NCBI RefSeq assembly: GCF_002252625.1
Contig: NZ_NQKW01000002.1
Span: forward strand, 62,001 to 126,000
DNA: 64,000 nucleotides
From: Synechococcus sp. 1G10
GTDB taxonomy: Bacteria; Cyanobacteriota; Cyanobacteriia; PCC-6307; Cyanobiaceae
Direction of reading: 5' to 3'
Shown: piece by piece, positions 40,412-49,594 of the stretch
Position numbering within the stretch: the first letter of the stretch is position 1
How the letters are laid out: each line of letters starts with the position of its first letter
Position numbers and translations under genes: made by a program
Notes under the pieces: model-generated
Seen by the model: only the letters and a program-made list of their open reading frames with translations
Database searches by the model: none
Told to the model about the DNA's origin: nothing

Positions 40412-41659
40412 ATGAGCGTTCTTGCCCCGGCCCCTGCGGCGGCCCCAACTCGTCCTCTGATTTCCGAGTGGTCGACCATGCCTAGGGCCCACGTGCTCGG
40501 CGGGGGACCCACCGGTGCCTTGACGGCCCTGGCCCTGGCCCAGGCGGGCTGGCGGGTGCAGCTCACTGATCCGCTCAGCGGTGCTCAGCTGCAGGCCCGC
40601 CGTCGCGCTTATGCCCTCAGCCATTCCAGTCGCCTGTTTCTGCAACGCCTGGGCCTCTGGCAGCAGCTGGCGGAGCTGGCGATTCCTTTCCGCTCGCTGC
40701 GGCTCTGTGATCTGGAGGCGGGGCGAGCGATCGGTTTCGGCCCGGCCGAGGTGGGCTTCGGCTCCGCCAGCCCCGCCGAGGCGGGTGCCGTGGGCTGGAT
40801 CCTGCAGCATCAGCTGCTGATGCGATCTCTGCTCGAGCGCCTCGAGGCTCACCCCGCCATCAGCCTCAGGCTGGGAGAGGCCGAATCCCGTGGGGTGCCA
40901 TCCCTTGATCCCGACTGTCTTGGCCCGCCTGATCTGGTGGTTGCCGCCGATGGCAGCTCCTCGCCCACCCGGGAGTCGGCTGGGATAGGGCACTGGCGTC
41001 TGCCCTATGGCCAGGGCTGCCTCACGGCCCAGGTGCGCCTGCGCAGCTCGGCCCCCGATCAGGCCTGGGAGCTGTTTCGTCGTGAGGGTCCATTCGCCGT
41101 GCTCCCCCTCGGCGATGGCACCGCCCAGATGGTCTGGAGTGCTCCTGCCGGGCGGCTGCGACAGCTGGAAGCGCTTGATCCCGTCGCCTTCCTCGATGCC
41201 CTCGCCGCCACACTTCCGGACAGCCTGCAGCCCGAGGCCCTGCTCGAGCGGCCCCGGGCCTTCCCGGTGGCCCTCGAGCTAGCCCGCAGCTTCCACCGCG
41301 GCTCGCTGGCGCTGGTGGGGGAGGCGGCCCATCGCTGCCATCCGGTGGGCGGCCAAGGGATGAATCTCTGCTGGCGGGATGTGGAAGAACTGCAGCGTCA
41401 GGCCCTGCGGGCGGCCGCTGGAAAGCTCTCGCCTGCCGCGGTGGCCGCAGCCTATGGACGCCGCCGCTGGCCTGATGTGCTGCTCACCCTGCTGAGCACC
41501 GACTTGCTGGTGCGGATCTTCTCCAACCGGCAGCCGCTGCTGCTGAGGGGCCGCCGCCTGGCTCTCGGCCTGATGGGCCGCTCCAGCACTTTGAGGCACC
41601 TCAGCCTCAAGGCCATGACCCTGGGTCCTTGCCGCCTCGCGGCTCTCTGGTCAGAGTGA
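40412..41659 (+). CDS. FAD-dependent monooxygenase, UbiH type
   Basis: 415 aa from ATG at 40412; ATG at 40478, just before the FAD fold, is equally possible. FAD motifs are HVLGGGPTGALTALALAQAGW (dinucleotide-binding), LVVAADGSSSPTRESAG (DG motif), and LALVGEAAHRCHPVGGQGMNLCWRDVEEL, where the family's Gly-Asp is Gly-Glu. The family hydroxylates aromatic rings, for example in quinone synthesis; the substrate is not evident here. The C-terminus ends in basic, hydrophobic helices. The DUF2949 gene follows after 48 bp. Confidence 0.85.
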   Translation: MSVLAPAPAAAPTRPLISEWSTMPRAHVLGGGPTGALTALALAQAGWRVQLTDPLSGAQLQARRRAYALSHSSRLFLQRLGLWQQLAELAIPFRSLRLCDLEAGRAIGFGPAEVGFGSASPAEAGAVGWILQHQLLMRSLLERLEAHPAISLRLGEAESRGVPSLDPDCLGPPDLVVAADGSSSPTRESAGIGHWRLPYGQGCLTAQVRLRSSAPDQAWELFRREGPFAVLPLGDGTAQMVWSAPAGRLRQLEALDPVAFLDALAATLPDSLQPEALLERPRAFPVALELARSFHRGSLALVGEAAHRCHPVGGQGMNLCWRDVEELQRQALRAAAGKLSPAAVAAAYGRRRWPDVLLTLLSTDLLVRIFSNRQPLLLRGRRLALGLMGRSSTLRHLSLKAMTLGPCRLAALWSE

Positions 41660-41707
41660 GCACAGCCCGGCTTCGGCCCCATTGAGTCTGAGCATTCCAG
41701 TGATCCG

Positions 41708-41920
41708 ATGGTGATCAGCACCTCGCCCCAGCCGATTCCTTCCTCCGCCCTGGTGCGTTATCTGCGCCATGAGCAGGGTCTGAGCGAGAGCGCCCTGGCG
41801 CTGGGGATTCGCCAGGCCGATCAGGAGCAGGCTCCCCTGCCGGTGATTCTCTGGCGCTTCGGGCTGATCAGCCTGGATCAGTTCGATCAGGTGCTGGCCT
41901 GGCAGGACCAGCAGACTTGA
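41708..41920 (+). CDS. DUF2949 family small protein
   Basis: 70 aa. The sequence VRYLRHEQGLSESALALGIRQADQEQAPLPVILWRFGLISLDQFDQVLAWQ matches DUF2949, a family of short helical proteins restricted mainly to cyanobacteria. No role is known. It is convergent with apt, 16 bp apart. Confidence 0.85.
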   Translation: MVISTSPQPIPSSALVRYLRHEQGLSESALALGIRQADQEQAPLPVILWRFGLISLDQFDQVLAWQDQQT

Positions 41921-41936
41921 TCGTCGACAACCGAGC

Positions 41937-42494
41937 TCAGGCGTAGATGATCAGGGATTCCACCGGATGCTCACCCGGCAGGCGTGCCCGTCCGCCCAGG
42001 CCCGCCAGCTCCGCCACGAAGCCATAGCCGCAGAGGTCGCCGCCGGCTTCAAACACCAGCTGGGCACAGGCAGCAGCGGTTCCGCCGGTGGCCAGCAGGT
42101 CGTCGATGATCAACACCCGCGGGCCGCCGGAAAGGGCATCGTGCTGGATCTCGAGGCGGTCGTGGCCGTATTCCAGGGCGTACTCCACGGCACGCACCTG
42201 GCCGGGCAGCTTGCCGGGCTTGCGCACCGGCACGAAGCCGATCTCAACGGCCGTGGCCAGGGCCGTTCCCACGATGAAGCCCCTCGATTCGATACCCACG
42301 ATCAGATCGGGGCGCAGCTGCTCGCAGAGTCCCGAAAGCTGGCGCACCACTTCCTTCCAGCCGCGTGGGTCGCGCATCAGCGGGGTCAGGTCGCGGAAGA
42401 GGATGCCGGGCTTGGGGAAATCGGGCACATCCCTGACCAGCTCCCGCAGATCAATGGGCTTGCCCAACTCGGGAGATGCGTTGCTCAGGGCCAT
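41937..42494 (-). CDS. apt: Adenine phosphoribosyltransferase
   Basis: 185 aa from ATG at 42494; the frame is open further upstream but that part is antisense to the DUF3038 gene. Apt salvages adenine to AMP with PRPP. Motifs are [36 protein letters not shown], and the PRPP loop [22 protein letters not shown]. Length is typical. It is divergent from the DUF3038/DUF4335 pair with about 50 bp between starts. Confidence 0.95.
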   Translation of the reverse strand: MALSNASPELGKPIDLRELVRDVPDFPKPGILFRDLTPLMRDPRGWKEVVRQLSGLCEQLRPDLIVGIESRGFIVGTALATAVEIGFVPVRKPGKLPGQVRAVEYALEYGHDRLEIQHDALSGGPRVLIIDDLLATGGTAAACAQLVFEAGGDLCGYGFVAELAGLGGRARLPGEHPVESLIIYA

Positions 42495-42545
42495 GAAGGA
42501 GCGATCGGGTGACGGATCGGCGCAGGCGCTGGCATCATCGCAGCC

Positions 42546-43127
42546 ATGGCCGACGTCACGATCACCGCTCCAAACGCTGAAGCCGCCGTGGTGCAGTCCC
42601 CACCACCACGGCCTTCTGCCCGCCTCTCTCGCCGGGGACTCGAGCGGCTCGACCTGATGCTGCTCAGCGTCGAAGCGCTTGATCTCAACGGAGGCGAAGC
42701 CATGGTCTGGATGGCCAATCAGCTCGGCTTCGGCTCCCTTTTCCCCAATCGTGTGGAGCTGTGGAAGCGGCGCTGCTACAACCCGTTGAGGTTGGCCTGC
42801 CGGCGGGGCGTGCTCAGCGAAGCTGAAACCGATGCCCTGATCAGCCTGCTCTGTGCCATGGCCGATCGGCTCTATCCGATGTTGCGCCAACTGCTCTCGG
42901 CTTCTGAGCCGGAACCGGTCACCCAGCAGCGCTGGCAGCTGTTCCGCAGCCGGCTCGATGAGCTGGTGCGCGAGCGCCTCAATCCCCGTCGCGGCGGCGT
43001 GCAGAAGTTGCTGGATCCCCAGGAGGGTCCCAGTCTGCAGCGGCAGTTGGTGCAGGGTCTGGCCTTCGGCTCCGGCCGGGGTGGCTTCGATCGTCTCAAG
43101 GCCAGCCTGATGGATGCCGCGGCATGA
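42546..43127 (+). CDS. DUF3038 family protein
   Basis: 193 aa. After a disordered Pro-rich start (about 1-25) the sequence [31 protein letters not shown] and [37 protein letters not shown] matches DUF3038. The family is cyanobacterial and usually paired with DUF4335, as here: the two overlap in ATGA (43124-43127). No activity is known; pairing implies a common complex. Confidence 0.85.
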   Translation: MADVTITAPNAEAAVVQSPPPRPSARLSRRGLERLDLMLLSVEALDLNGGEAMVWMANQLGFGSLFPNRVELWKRRCYNPLRLACRRGVLSEAETDALISLLCAMADRLYPMLRQLLSASEPEPVTQQRWQLFRSRLDELVRERLNPRRGGVQKLLDPQEGPSLQRQLVQGLAFGSGRGGFDRLKASLMDAAA

Positions 43128-43762
43128 AACTCAGCTATCGCTTCGAGCAGACCAGCTGCCGTCTGCGCATCGACGGACTCCCGGATCTGTCCGCCGGGCA
43201 TGGCCCTGAGGTGATCGGCATCCTCTCGGCCTGGGAGCTTGATCTGGCAGGTCATCCCACTTTGGAGGGCAAACGTGATCACCTCCAGGCCCTGCTGGCC
43301 GCGGTGCTGCCCTATGCCCGCCACCTGGTGAGTTCCGTGCCACGGCCGATGGGGGTGGCGACTGATCCGGTGCAGATGGAGCCGATCTCCTCCACGAGGG
43401 CTGGCCTGCGCAACCGACTGGCCCACCGCCTGCGCCTGCTCAGCAGCCAGCCCGACACCCAGCCCCTGGAGCTCAGCTTCGACGACGCCGAGTTGGCGGA
43501 CCTGGTGCGCTGTCTGGATCAGCTCCGCCTCGATCCCCGCGTTCAGCTGGGGTTCAGCCTGCCTCCAGATCGCCCCCTCCACCGCCGCGAAATCCTGGAG
43601 CGTGTGCCCCTGCGCCAGCGCCTGGCCCCCCCTGCCGCCGGTCTGGCCGCCCTGGCCATCACTGCTGCGCTGGGCCTGATGGTGCCTCTGCCGCGCCCCA
43701 CGGCCACACCGGCTGCCAGCCCCGCAGCCACGCCGACCTCGCCCCTCACCCCTCCCCGCTAG
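43124..43762 (+). CDS. DUF4335 family protein with C-terminal membrane segment
   Basis: 212 aa. [22 protein letters not shown] and [40 protein letters not shown] match DUF4335. A beta-rich middle part follows, then a basic linker and a single TM (about 169-187, [20 protein letters not shown]), with a Pro/Ala-rich tail. The ATG overlaps the DUF3038 stop, so the two proteins are almost certainly made together and may form a membrane-tethered complex. Confidence 0.82.
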   Translation: MKLSYRFEQTSCRLRIDGLPDLSAGHGPEVIGILSAWELDLAGHPTLEGKRDHLQALLAAVLPYARHLVSSVPRPMGVATDPVQMEPISSTRAGLRNRLAHRLRLLSSQPDTQPLELSFDDAELADLVRCLDQLRLDPRVQLGFSLPPDRPLHRREILERVPLRQRLAPPAAGLAALAITAALGLMVPLPRPTATPAASPAATPTSPLTPPR

Positions 43763-43896
43763 GTGACTGGCCCATTGACGATCGAGAACCTGTGGCCACA
43801 CTCAATGGGAGAGTCCCCTGGGGTTGATTCGTTTGGCGTTGATCCGGTTGCCGATGATCCCGCGCTCCATGGTCCCGCTGCGATGACGACGAAGCC

Positions 43897-44139
43897 ATGA
43901 CCACCAGCTGGTCTGAACTGCGCCGACGGGTGAATCGGCTGGGGGCCTCCCTCGATGTGGTCGTGCGCAGTGATCCCGAGGTCTGTGGCCTCAGCGGCAA
44001 GGACTTTCACCTCTCGCTTCACCACGGCGGCCAGGGGGATTGCACCGTGGCGGGTCTCAGCCTGGTGGATTGCCCCAATGAACTGGTGCTGCTGGAGTTC
44101 GAGCGTTGGATGCGCGGCGCGGGCTACAGGCTCGATTGA
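43897..44139 (+). CDS. Small hypothetical protein, 80 aa
   Basis: Not a family I can name. The sequence SELRRRVNRLGASLDVVVRSDPEVCGLSGKDFHLSLHHGGQGDCTVAGLSLVDCPNELVLLEFERWMRGAG looks like a compact alpha/beta domain. It contains three Cys and two His but no regular metal motif. The next gene starts 12 bp downstream on the same strand and is likely co-transcribed. The 134-bp gap upstream (43763-43896) holds nothing recognisable. Confidence 0.6.
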   Translation: MTTSWSELRRRVNRLGASLDVVVRSDPEVCGLSGKDFHLSLHHGGQGDCTVAGLSLVDCPNELVLLEFERWMRGAGYRLD

Positions 44140-44151
44140 GAAGCCGTCGCC

Positions 44152-44604
44152 ATGAAGACGCACCTTCCCGATCCCGGCCGCAAGAGCCCGTTGCCTCGCA
44201 AGGTGTTCGCGCGCCAGCGGCGGAGTGGTTCGGCCTGGCGGGAGGGGGGCCTGGCTCTGCTGAACGGGGCGGCGGGAACGGGGCTGCTGCTGCTGCTGAT
44301 GCAGCTCCCCAGCCGCCTGGATTCGCTGCTGGTGATCAGCAAGGTGATCAGCGCCCTGATCCAGGGGCTGAGCCAGATCGGCATGGGTCTGATCAGCCTG
44401 CTGGTGGGCCTGCTGCAGGCTTTTGGGGTGTTGCTCCTGCTGGGGCTGGCGATTGCCGCACTGCTGTTGCTGATCAACGGGGTGTTCCGCCTGCTGCGTC
44501 TGGCCATACCGGGGCTGGGCGGGGTCATGGCACTGCCAGCTGGTCTGGCTCGACTCGTCTGGTCGGTGGTGCGAATCCGGCCGCCGGATCGCCCCGAGCG
44601 TTGA
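44152..44604 (+). CDS. Small membrane protein, 150 aa
   Basis: A basic N-terminus is followed by two or three long hydrophobic segments: GGLALLNGAAGTGLLLLLMQL (about 31-51), an amphipathic ISALIQGLSQIGMGLISLLVGLLQAFGVLLLLGLAIAALLLLI (70-112), and IPGLGGVMALPAGLARLVW. Positive ends are cytoplasmic by the positive-inside rule. No family is recognised. It is convergent with the EF-hand gene, with a 2-bp gap. Confidence 0.65.
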   Translation: MKTHLPDPGRKSPLPRKVFARQRRSGSAWREGGLALLNGAAGTGLLLLLMQLPSRLDSLLVISKVISALIQGLSQIGMGLISLLVGLLQAFGVLLLLGLAIAALLLLINGVFRLLRLAIPGLGGVMALPAGLARLVWSVVRIRPPDRPER

Positions 44605-44606
44605 GC

Positions 44607-45131
44607 TCAGGGCCGGGGCGCCAGCGACCGCCGCGACTCCCACAATTCCTGCAGGCTGATGGAGCCATTGCTGTTCAGGTCGATCTTGGAGAACCGCCGG
44701 TTCAGCCAGCGAAAGGAACTTGCCTCCTGGCGGCTGAGCTGGCCGTCACCGTTGCGGTCGGCCTGGATGAACACCGTCTGCAGTCTCACCCCCAGGAAGG
44801 CCGGCTGACTGGGGGCCAGGTCGGTGGGCAGCAGGTAGCCCCGGCCCCGCTGATCCAGCCGCTGGAAATTGGTCTCCAGATAGGGCTGGCCCCGGCTTTC
44901 CTGGGGAGTCACTCTGCCGTCGCGGTTGCGGTCCAGTCGCTCGAACCAGGCCTGCTTCTGCTGGTGGTACAGCTGCAGCGAGCGGGTGTCCTGAGCGAGG
45001 CCTGGACCAGCCTGGTTGAGCAGGAGCAGGGAGGCCATCAGCGGCAGCAACGTGCTACGGCTGGTGCTGCTGCTGATGGCCTTAGCCAGATTGGTCCTCG
45101 TTCTGGAGCTGGTGGGCGACGCCATGGCCAT
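44607..45131 (-). CDS. Secreted EF-hand calcium-binding protein
   Basis: 174 aa from ATG at 45131; the frame is open to 45281 but the first residues there are not signal-like. A signal peptide (about 20-46, TLLPLMASLLLLNQAGPGLAQ) precedes three EF-hand-like loops: DRNRDGRVTPQE, QADRNGDGQLSRQE, and DLNSNGSISLQE, each with Asp/Asn at positions 1, 3 and 5, Gly at 6 and Glu at 12. These should bind Ca2+ in the periplasm. It is divergent from the response regulator gene at 45308, with which it may share regulation. Confidence 0.85.
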   Translation of the reverse strand: MAMASPTSSRTRTNLAKAISSSTSRSTLLPLMASLLLLNQAGPGLAQDTRSLQLYHQQKQAWFERLDRNRDGRVTPQESRGQPYLETNFQRLDQRGRGYLLPTDLAPSQPAFLGVRLQTVFIQADRNGDGQLSRQEASSFRWLNRRFSKIDLNSNGSISLQELWESRRSLAPRP

Positions 45132-45307
45132 CACCTTATGGAGGTGCGCGGGCCAGGTCAGCCTCTGCGGCGGCGGTTGCAGGGGCCAAGACATGACCGG
45201 ACCTGTCTGCAGGGCCGGCCAGTCACCTTTGGCAAGGCGCCCCGAGGGGGTGCCCCCTGGGCGCGGTGGGTTCCGCTCCATACAGTCAGGCCAGCTGCGG
45301 CCCCCCC

Positions 45308-46033
45308 TTGAGCCGAACCCACACGATCTGGGTCGTCGATGACGACCCAGAATTGCGCCAGTTGTTGGGTACCTACCTCACCGATCAGGGCTATGAGGTC
45401 CGCTGTCTCACCGACGGCCGCCAGCTGATGGCCCGGCTGGAGTTCCAGCGTCCCGATCTGGTGGTGCTCGATCTGATGCTGCCGGGCGACGACGGCCTGA
45501 CCCTGCTGCGACGCCTGCGCGACGCCAGCGACGATCTGCCCGTCGTGATGCTCACGGCCCGCGGCGAGGCGGTTGACCGGATCATCGGCCTTGAGCAGGG
45601 CGCCGATGACTACCTGGCCAAGCCGTTCCTGCCCCGGGAGCTGATGGCCCGCATCGAAGCGGTGCTGCGCCGCCGCGGCTCCCTGCCGGCCGGCACTCCC
45701 CTCGCCGATGGCGAGCTGGTGCACTTCGGCGACAACGTCCTGGATCTCTCCGCCCGCACCCTGGAGCGGCAGAATCAGGCGGTGACGATCACCAGCGGTG
45801 AATTCAGCCTGCTGGCCGCCTTCGTGCAGCATCCGCACCGTCCTCTTTCGCGGGAGCGGCTGATCGAGCTGGCCCGGGGTCCCGCCAGCGACACCGACAC
45901 CCGCAGCATGGACGTGCAGGTGTCGCGGGTGAGGCGGCTGGTGGAGCCCGATCCGAGCCGGCCGCGCTATCTCCAGACGGTCTGGGGTTATGGCTACGTC
46001 TTTGTTCCCGACGGCCAGCCCCGCAACCGCTGA
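45308..46033 (+). CDS. OmpR-family response regulator
   Basis: 241 aa from TTG at 45308; GTG at 45266 gives 14 more residues. The receiver domain shows IWVVDDDPELRQLL, phosphoacceptor Asp in DLVVLDLMLPGDDG, VVMLTARGE and the Lys in LAKPFLPRELMARI. The C-terminal winged helix contains TSGEFSLLAAFVQHPHRPLSRERLIELARG and the RYLQTVWGYGYVF terminus. It is a transcription regulator paired with the histidine kinase that starts three bases after its stop. The target is unknown; the divergent EF-hand gene is a candidate. Confidence 0.93.
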   Translation: MSRTHTIWVVDDDPELRQLLGTYLTDQGYEVRCLTDGRQLMARLEFQRPDLVVLDLMLPGDDGLTLLRRLRDASDDLPVVMLTARGEAVDRIIGLEQGADDYLAKPFLPRELMARIEAVLRRRGSLPAGTPLADGELVHFGDNVLDLSARTLERQNQAVTITSGEFSLLAAFVQHPHRPLSRERLIELARGPASDTDTRSMDVQVSRVRRLVEPDPSRPRYLQTVWGYGYVFVPDGQPRNR

Positions 46034-46036
46034 GCC

Positions 46037-47401
46037 ATGGCCCCCGCGATGCGCCCAGCTGCCCTGTCGTTGCGTCTCGGGGTGTTTTTTCTGGGGGGAT
46101 GGGCCCTCAGCCTGGTGCTGCTTCAGGTCCTGCTCGGCACCCGGACCGGCCAGGCCCAGATCGCTCAGATGGCTCCCCAGGTGGCCCTGAACCTGAGGCT
46201 TTCGGAGCTGGCGCTGGAGCGCTTCCCGCCGGCCACGGTCTCCCAGCTCAGTGGGCTGCAGCTGGGGGTGGGCCAGCCACCGCGGCGTCCCCGCAGCTGG
46301 GGCCTGCTCGGCCAGGGGGATGATGTCCGCCTCGAGCGGCAGGCCGATCAGCTCCAGCTGGAGCTCTGCCGCCGTCTGCCCCGCTGCCCCGAGGTGGTGC
46401 CGAACCATGGCGCTGCCCGTGGTGTCTGGATCGAGCTGGCCTCACCCCTGGAGCCGGTCTGGCTCTATGCCTCGATCCGGCCCCGTTTCGGCTGGCCACC
46501 CGACCCGCTGCTGGTCACCCTCTCGCTGGCGAGTGGCAGTGTGATGGCAGGGGCCCTGTTCCTGCTGCTGGAAGTGCAGCGGCCGCTGCGGCAGCTGGAG
46601 AGAGCCATGGCTCGGGTGGGCCTCGAGGCACAGCCCGAGCCGATGCCCCAGCGGGGTGCTCCCGAAGTGCGCCGCCTGGCTCAGCGCTTCAACTCGATGC
46701 TCCTGCGCCTGGAGGAGAGTGAGCGTGAGCGAGCCACGATGCTGGCAGGGATCGCCCACGACCTCAAGACCCCGCTCACGCGCCTGCGGCTGCGCCTGTC
46801 GATGCTGGGGGATGCTTCCGCCAGTGCCCGGGCTGGTGCCGATCTCGACGATCTGGAGCGGATCACCGGTCAGTTCCTGCTCTTCGCCGGAGGCGGGGGA
46901 GCGGAGCCAGCGGTGAGCGTGCCCCTCGCGGAGCTGCTGGCGGAGCTGGCCGCCCGTTACGACGGCCAGCCGGTGGAGCTGGATCTGGCCCCGGTCACTG
47001 CCACGGTTCAGCCGATCGCCCTGGGCCGAGCCGTGGCCAACTTGATCGACAATGCCCTCAGCTACGGGCAGCCGCCGGTGAGGCTGGTGCTGCGTGCCTG
47101 GCAGCAGGACGGTTTCGAGCTGCAGGTGTGGGATCAGGGGGAGGGCATCGCTGAGGATCAGCGCTCCCAGGCGCTGATGCCCTTCCAGCGGCTTGACGAG
47201 GCTCGCGGCGGCCACGGCCACTGCGGCCTGGGTCTGGCGATCGCCCAGCGGGTGGCCCGCACCCATGGCGGTGAACTGCGGCTGGGGGGTGAGCCCCTGG
47301 TGGACCTCTCGCCCCAGGAGGCTCCCGGGACGTTCTGTGTGAGCCTCTGCGGCCATTCCCTGGTCGCTGGACGTGTCAGGGCCTCAACAATCTGTCCTTA
47401 A
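46037..47401 (+). CDS. Sensor histidine kinase, EnvZ-like
   Basis: 454 aa. Two TM segments (about 12-33 and 158-178) enclose a periplasmic sensor domain of about 120 residues; a HAMP linker follows. The catalytic core shows the H-box TMLAGIAHDLKTPLTRLRLRLSML with the phospho-His, the N-box ALGRAVANLIDNALSYG, the G1 box WDQGEGIAEDQ and GHCGLGLAIAQRVARTHGG. It would autophosphorylate and transfer to the regulator encoded just upstream. The ligand is unknown. A 66-bp gap precedes ppk2. Confidence 0.93.
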   Translation: MAPAMRPAALSLRLGVFFLGGWALSLVLLQVLLGTRTGQAQIAQMAPQVALNLRLSELALERFPPATVSQLSGLQLGVGQPPRRPRSWGLLGQGDDVRLERQADQLQLELCRRLPRCPEVVPNHGAARGVWIELASPLEPVWLYASIRPRFGWPPDPLLVTLSLASGSVMAGALFLLLEVQRPLRQLERAMARVGLEAQPEPMPQRGAPEVRRLAQRFNSMLLRLEESERERATMLAGIAHDLKTPLTRLRLRLSMLGDASASARAGADLDDLERITGQFLLFAGGGGAEPAVSVPLAELLAELAARYDGQPVELDLAPVTATVQPIALGRAVANLIDNALSYGQPPVRLVLRAWQQDGFELQVWDQGEGIAEDQRSQALMPFQRLDEARGGHGHCGLGLAIAQRVARTHGGELRLGGEPLVDLSPQEAPGTFCVSLCGHSLVAGRVRASTICP

Positions 47402-47467
47402 CCCACACCCTGTTCAAGGGGATGCCTCTAGACAGGGGGCATCGTTGGGGGTTCGGAGCTGAGCTTG

Positions 47468-48496
47468 ATGGCTAAAGACAAGAGCAAGAGTGACGGCAAA
47501 AAGCCCAGTTCCGCCAAGCACGGCTCCGCCAAGCACGGTTCCGCCAAGACCAAGCTCAAGTCCAAAAAAGGCAGCCATGGAGACTCCAGCCTGGATCTCT
47601 CCTTGAGCGGCTCCCATTCCCCATTCCCCCCCAATGGTGAGAATGATCGCTACCACCCCTCCCATCTGCTGGGGGAAAGTGAAGACGATCTGGGAGCCCC
47701 CCCAGAAGATAAAGTTGTCAAGCTAAGCCGTAAGTTCTACGAGAAAGAGCTGGAGAAACTCCAGGTCGAGCTGGTGAAGATGCAGTACTGGGTGAAGCAC
47801 GTTGGCTTTCGCCTGATTATTCTCTTTGAAGGTCGTGATGCCGCCGGCAAGGGCGGAGCGATCAAGCGCATCACCGAACCGCTCAATCCCAGGGGCTGCA
47901 ATGTGGTCGCCCTGGGTACGCCCTCGGATCAGCAGCGCACCCAGTGGTATTTCCAGCGCTACGTGGAGCACTTCCCGGCAGCCGGAGAGATCGTCATGTT
48001 CGATCGCAGCTGGTACAACCGGGCAGGTGTGGAGCGGGTGATGGGCTTCTGCACGGAATCTCAGGTAGAGGAGTTCATGCAATCGGCTCCCCAGTTCGAG
48101 CGCATGCTGGTGCGTTCGGGAATTGTTCTGCTCAAATACTGGTTCTCAGTCAGCGACGAGGAGCAGGAAGTTCGTTTTCGCTCCCGGCTGGATGATCCAG
48201 CCCGTCGTTGGAAGCTTTCACCGATGGATCTCGAGTCACGTGACCGTTGGGTGGAGTTCTCCAAGGCGAAAGATCAGATGTTCTCGCACACCAATATCCC
48301 GGAAGCGCCGTGGTTCACCGTTGAGGCTGATGACAAGCGCAGGGCTCGTCTCAACTGTATCCGCCATCTGCTCTCCAAAATCCCTTACGAGGACATGACG
48401 CCTGCACCCATTGAACTGCCTCCGCGCAAGACTGTTGGTGATTACCATCGCCCGCCGATGAACGAGCAGTTCTTTGTTCCCAACGCCTATCGCTGA
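47468..48496 (+). CDS. ppk2: Polyphosphate kinase 2 (PPK2, class I)
   Basis: 342 aa from ATG at 47468. PPK2 transfers phosphate between polyphosphate and nucleoside diphosphates. Walker A is FEGRDAAGKGGAIKRI (about 120-135); Walker B is MFDRSWYNRAGVE (177-189); the lid region is FRSRLDDPARRWKLSPMD. The N-terminal roughly 80 residues are an added, highly basic, low-complexity tail (SAKHGSAKHGSAKTKLKSKKG) encoded by a 15-bp tandem repeat at 47510-47549. The tail may bind polyphosphate or another anionic partner, as inference. Confidence 0.93.
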   Translation: MAKDKSKSDGKKPSSAKHGSAKHGSAKTKLKSKKGSHGDSSLDLSLSGSHSPFPPNGENDRYHPSHLLGESEDDLGAPPEDKVVKLSRKFYEKELEKLQVELVKMQYWVKHVGFRLIILFEGRDAAGKGGAIKRITEPLNPRGCNVVALGTPSDQQRTQWYFQRYVEHFPAAGEIVMFDRSWYNRAGVERVMGFCTESQVEEFMQSAPQFERMLVRSGIVLLKYWFSVSDEEQEVRFRSRLDDPARRWKLSPMDLESRDRWVEFSKAKDQMFSHTNIPEAPWFTVEADDKRRARLNCIRHLLSKIPYEDMTPAPIELPPRKTVGDYHRPPMNEQFFVPNAYR

Positions 48497-48531
48497 ATCA
48501 CCAGCCCTCCCGCCCCCATTGCCCCCTGGCC

Positions 48532-48894
48532 ATGACCAGTTCCGACGACGATCCGGCCCCGGGTCCGGACTACTCCCAGCCCTCCCAGTCCGGAGAGGGG
48601 CCCGAGGACGCCCTGACCGTGCCCGCCACGGCCCCCTTGCGGGGTCCTGAGGGCAGCCTGCTCTACACGGGAATCGACGGTCGCCAATACATCGTCTGCG
48701 GCGATCCTGCCCAGGCCCTCGACCAGGAGCTGATGGCCTCCTTTCAGGCTCTGCGTTCGGGAGCCCAGGATCTGGAGGCCCTGATCCGGGGTGCCCAGGA
48801 CTGGGTGGAGCACGCCACCGACCAGGGCCTGAGCCCGGAGGTGGCCCGCCGCACATTGCTCTCGCGTCTCAGCCAGGCCCTCGACGATCAATAG
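48532..48894 (+). CDS. Conserved hypothetical protein, 120 aa
   Basis: An acidic Pro/Ser-rich N-terminus (about 1-35) is followed by a compact domain: GSLLYTGIDGRQYIVCGDPAQALDQELMASFQALRSGAQDLEALIRGAQDWVEHATDQGLSPEVARRTLLSRLSQAL. No family is assigned. It begins 36 bp after ppk2 and could be transcribed with it. Confidence 0.65.
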   Translation: MTSSDDDPAPGPDYSQPSQSGEGPEDALTVPATAPLRGPEGSLLYTGIDGRQYIVCGDPAQALDQELMASFQALRSGAQDLEALIRGAQDWVEHATDQGLSPEVARRTLLSRLSQALDDQ

Positions 48895-48906
48895 GGTGGC
48901 TCAGGC

Positions 48907-49017
48907 TCAGTGGAGTCGCTCGAACCAGAAGCCTGCCAGTTGCCAGCTGCTGAAGAGGAAGATCAGCAGGAACAACCAGTTCAGCCAGGGGGGACGTTGC
49001 TTGTTCTCCAAACCCAT
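48907..49017 (-). CDS. Very small single-TM protein, 36 aa
   Basis: From ATG at 49017: a short basic N-terminus, then a clear TM segment (LNWLFLLIFLFSSWQLAGFWF) and a His end. The composition is unlike antisense shadows and the frame is open upstream only as low-quality sequence. Small one-TM proteins like this are typical accessory subunits of cyanobacterial membranes. No family is recognised. Confidence 0.5.
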   Translation of the reverse strand: MGLENKQRPPWLNWLFLLIFLFSSWQLAGFWFERLH

Positions 49018-49078
49018 CAGCCTTTGGCGGCGGCAACGGCCCAAACCTATCGGCTGGTCTGGCCATGGGGCACCTGGG

Positions 49079-49594
49079 TCAATCCTTGGGCTGCTCAGAG
49101 TCGCAGGGGACCAACTCCCCGGAGGAGTCGCTCTGACACAGCCCCCAGCGCTGGCCGCTGGCGCCATCCACCCAGCGCAGCACCTGCGGCCCGCCAGAGC
49201 CGCCTGGCGCGGCGGGAACGGTGATCACCGCCAGCCTGGCCCCGCCCCTGCGGTAGTCGAAGCGGCAATAGCCCAGCCCCGTGCCGGCGCAGCCACTGAG
49301 GCTGGCCAGAGAGCTGCCGGAGCGCTCCTGGTCAAGAGCAGCTGGGCTTGCGGCTGGGGCAGGCCGCCAGCCCAGCTGCAGCAACCGTTTGTCGGCCGCG
49401 ATAACCGGTTCACCCACCCGCAACAGTGACGCCAGGCCCTGGCTGTCGTTCCGGCGCTGCTGGGCCAGGGCCAGTCCGGCACAGCCCAGCAGGGCCAGCA
49501 ACAGAACAGCCCCCAGGGAGCGGCCGCCCCAGCGCCCGATGGGACAGCGGGGGCATTGGGGAAGCGGACCTTTTCGAGCCGTTGCCATGGACAT
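49079..49594 (-). CDS. Hypothetical secreted or membrane-anchored protein, 171 aa
   Basis: The start ATG at 49594 (or 49588) is followed by a basic segment with CPRC, then a hydrophobic stretch (about 28-44, LGAVLLLALLGCAGLALAQ) that looks like a signal peptide or anchor. The mature part contains conserved-looking Cys (SGCAGTGLGYCRFDY, WGLCQSDSSGELVPC), likely two disulfides. No family is recognised. Its 5' end overlaps the divergent gene at 49587. Confidence 0.6.
   Translation of the reverse strand: MSMATARKGPLPQCPRCPIGRWGGRSLGAVLLLALLGCAGLALAQQRRNDSQGLASLLRVGEPVIAADKRLLQLGWRPAPAASPAALDQERSGSSLASLSGCAGTGLGYCRFDYRRGGARLAVITVPAAPGGSGGPQVLRWVDGASGQRWGLCQSDSSGELVPCDSEQPKD

Noticed and set aside
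45158-46408. A 416-codon minus-strand frame opposite the two-component genes
   Set aside because: Antisense to a textbook response regulator and kinase pair; Gln/His/Gly-rich shadow composition.
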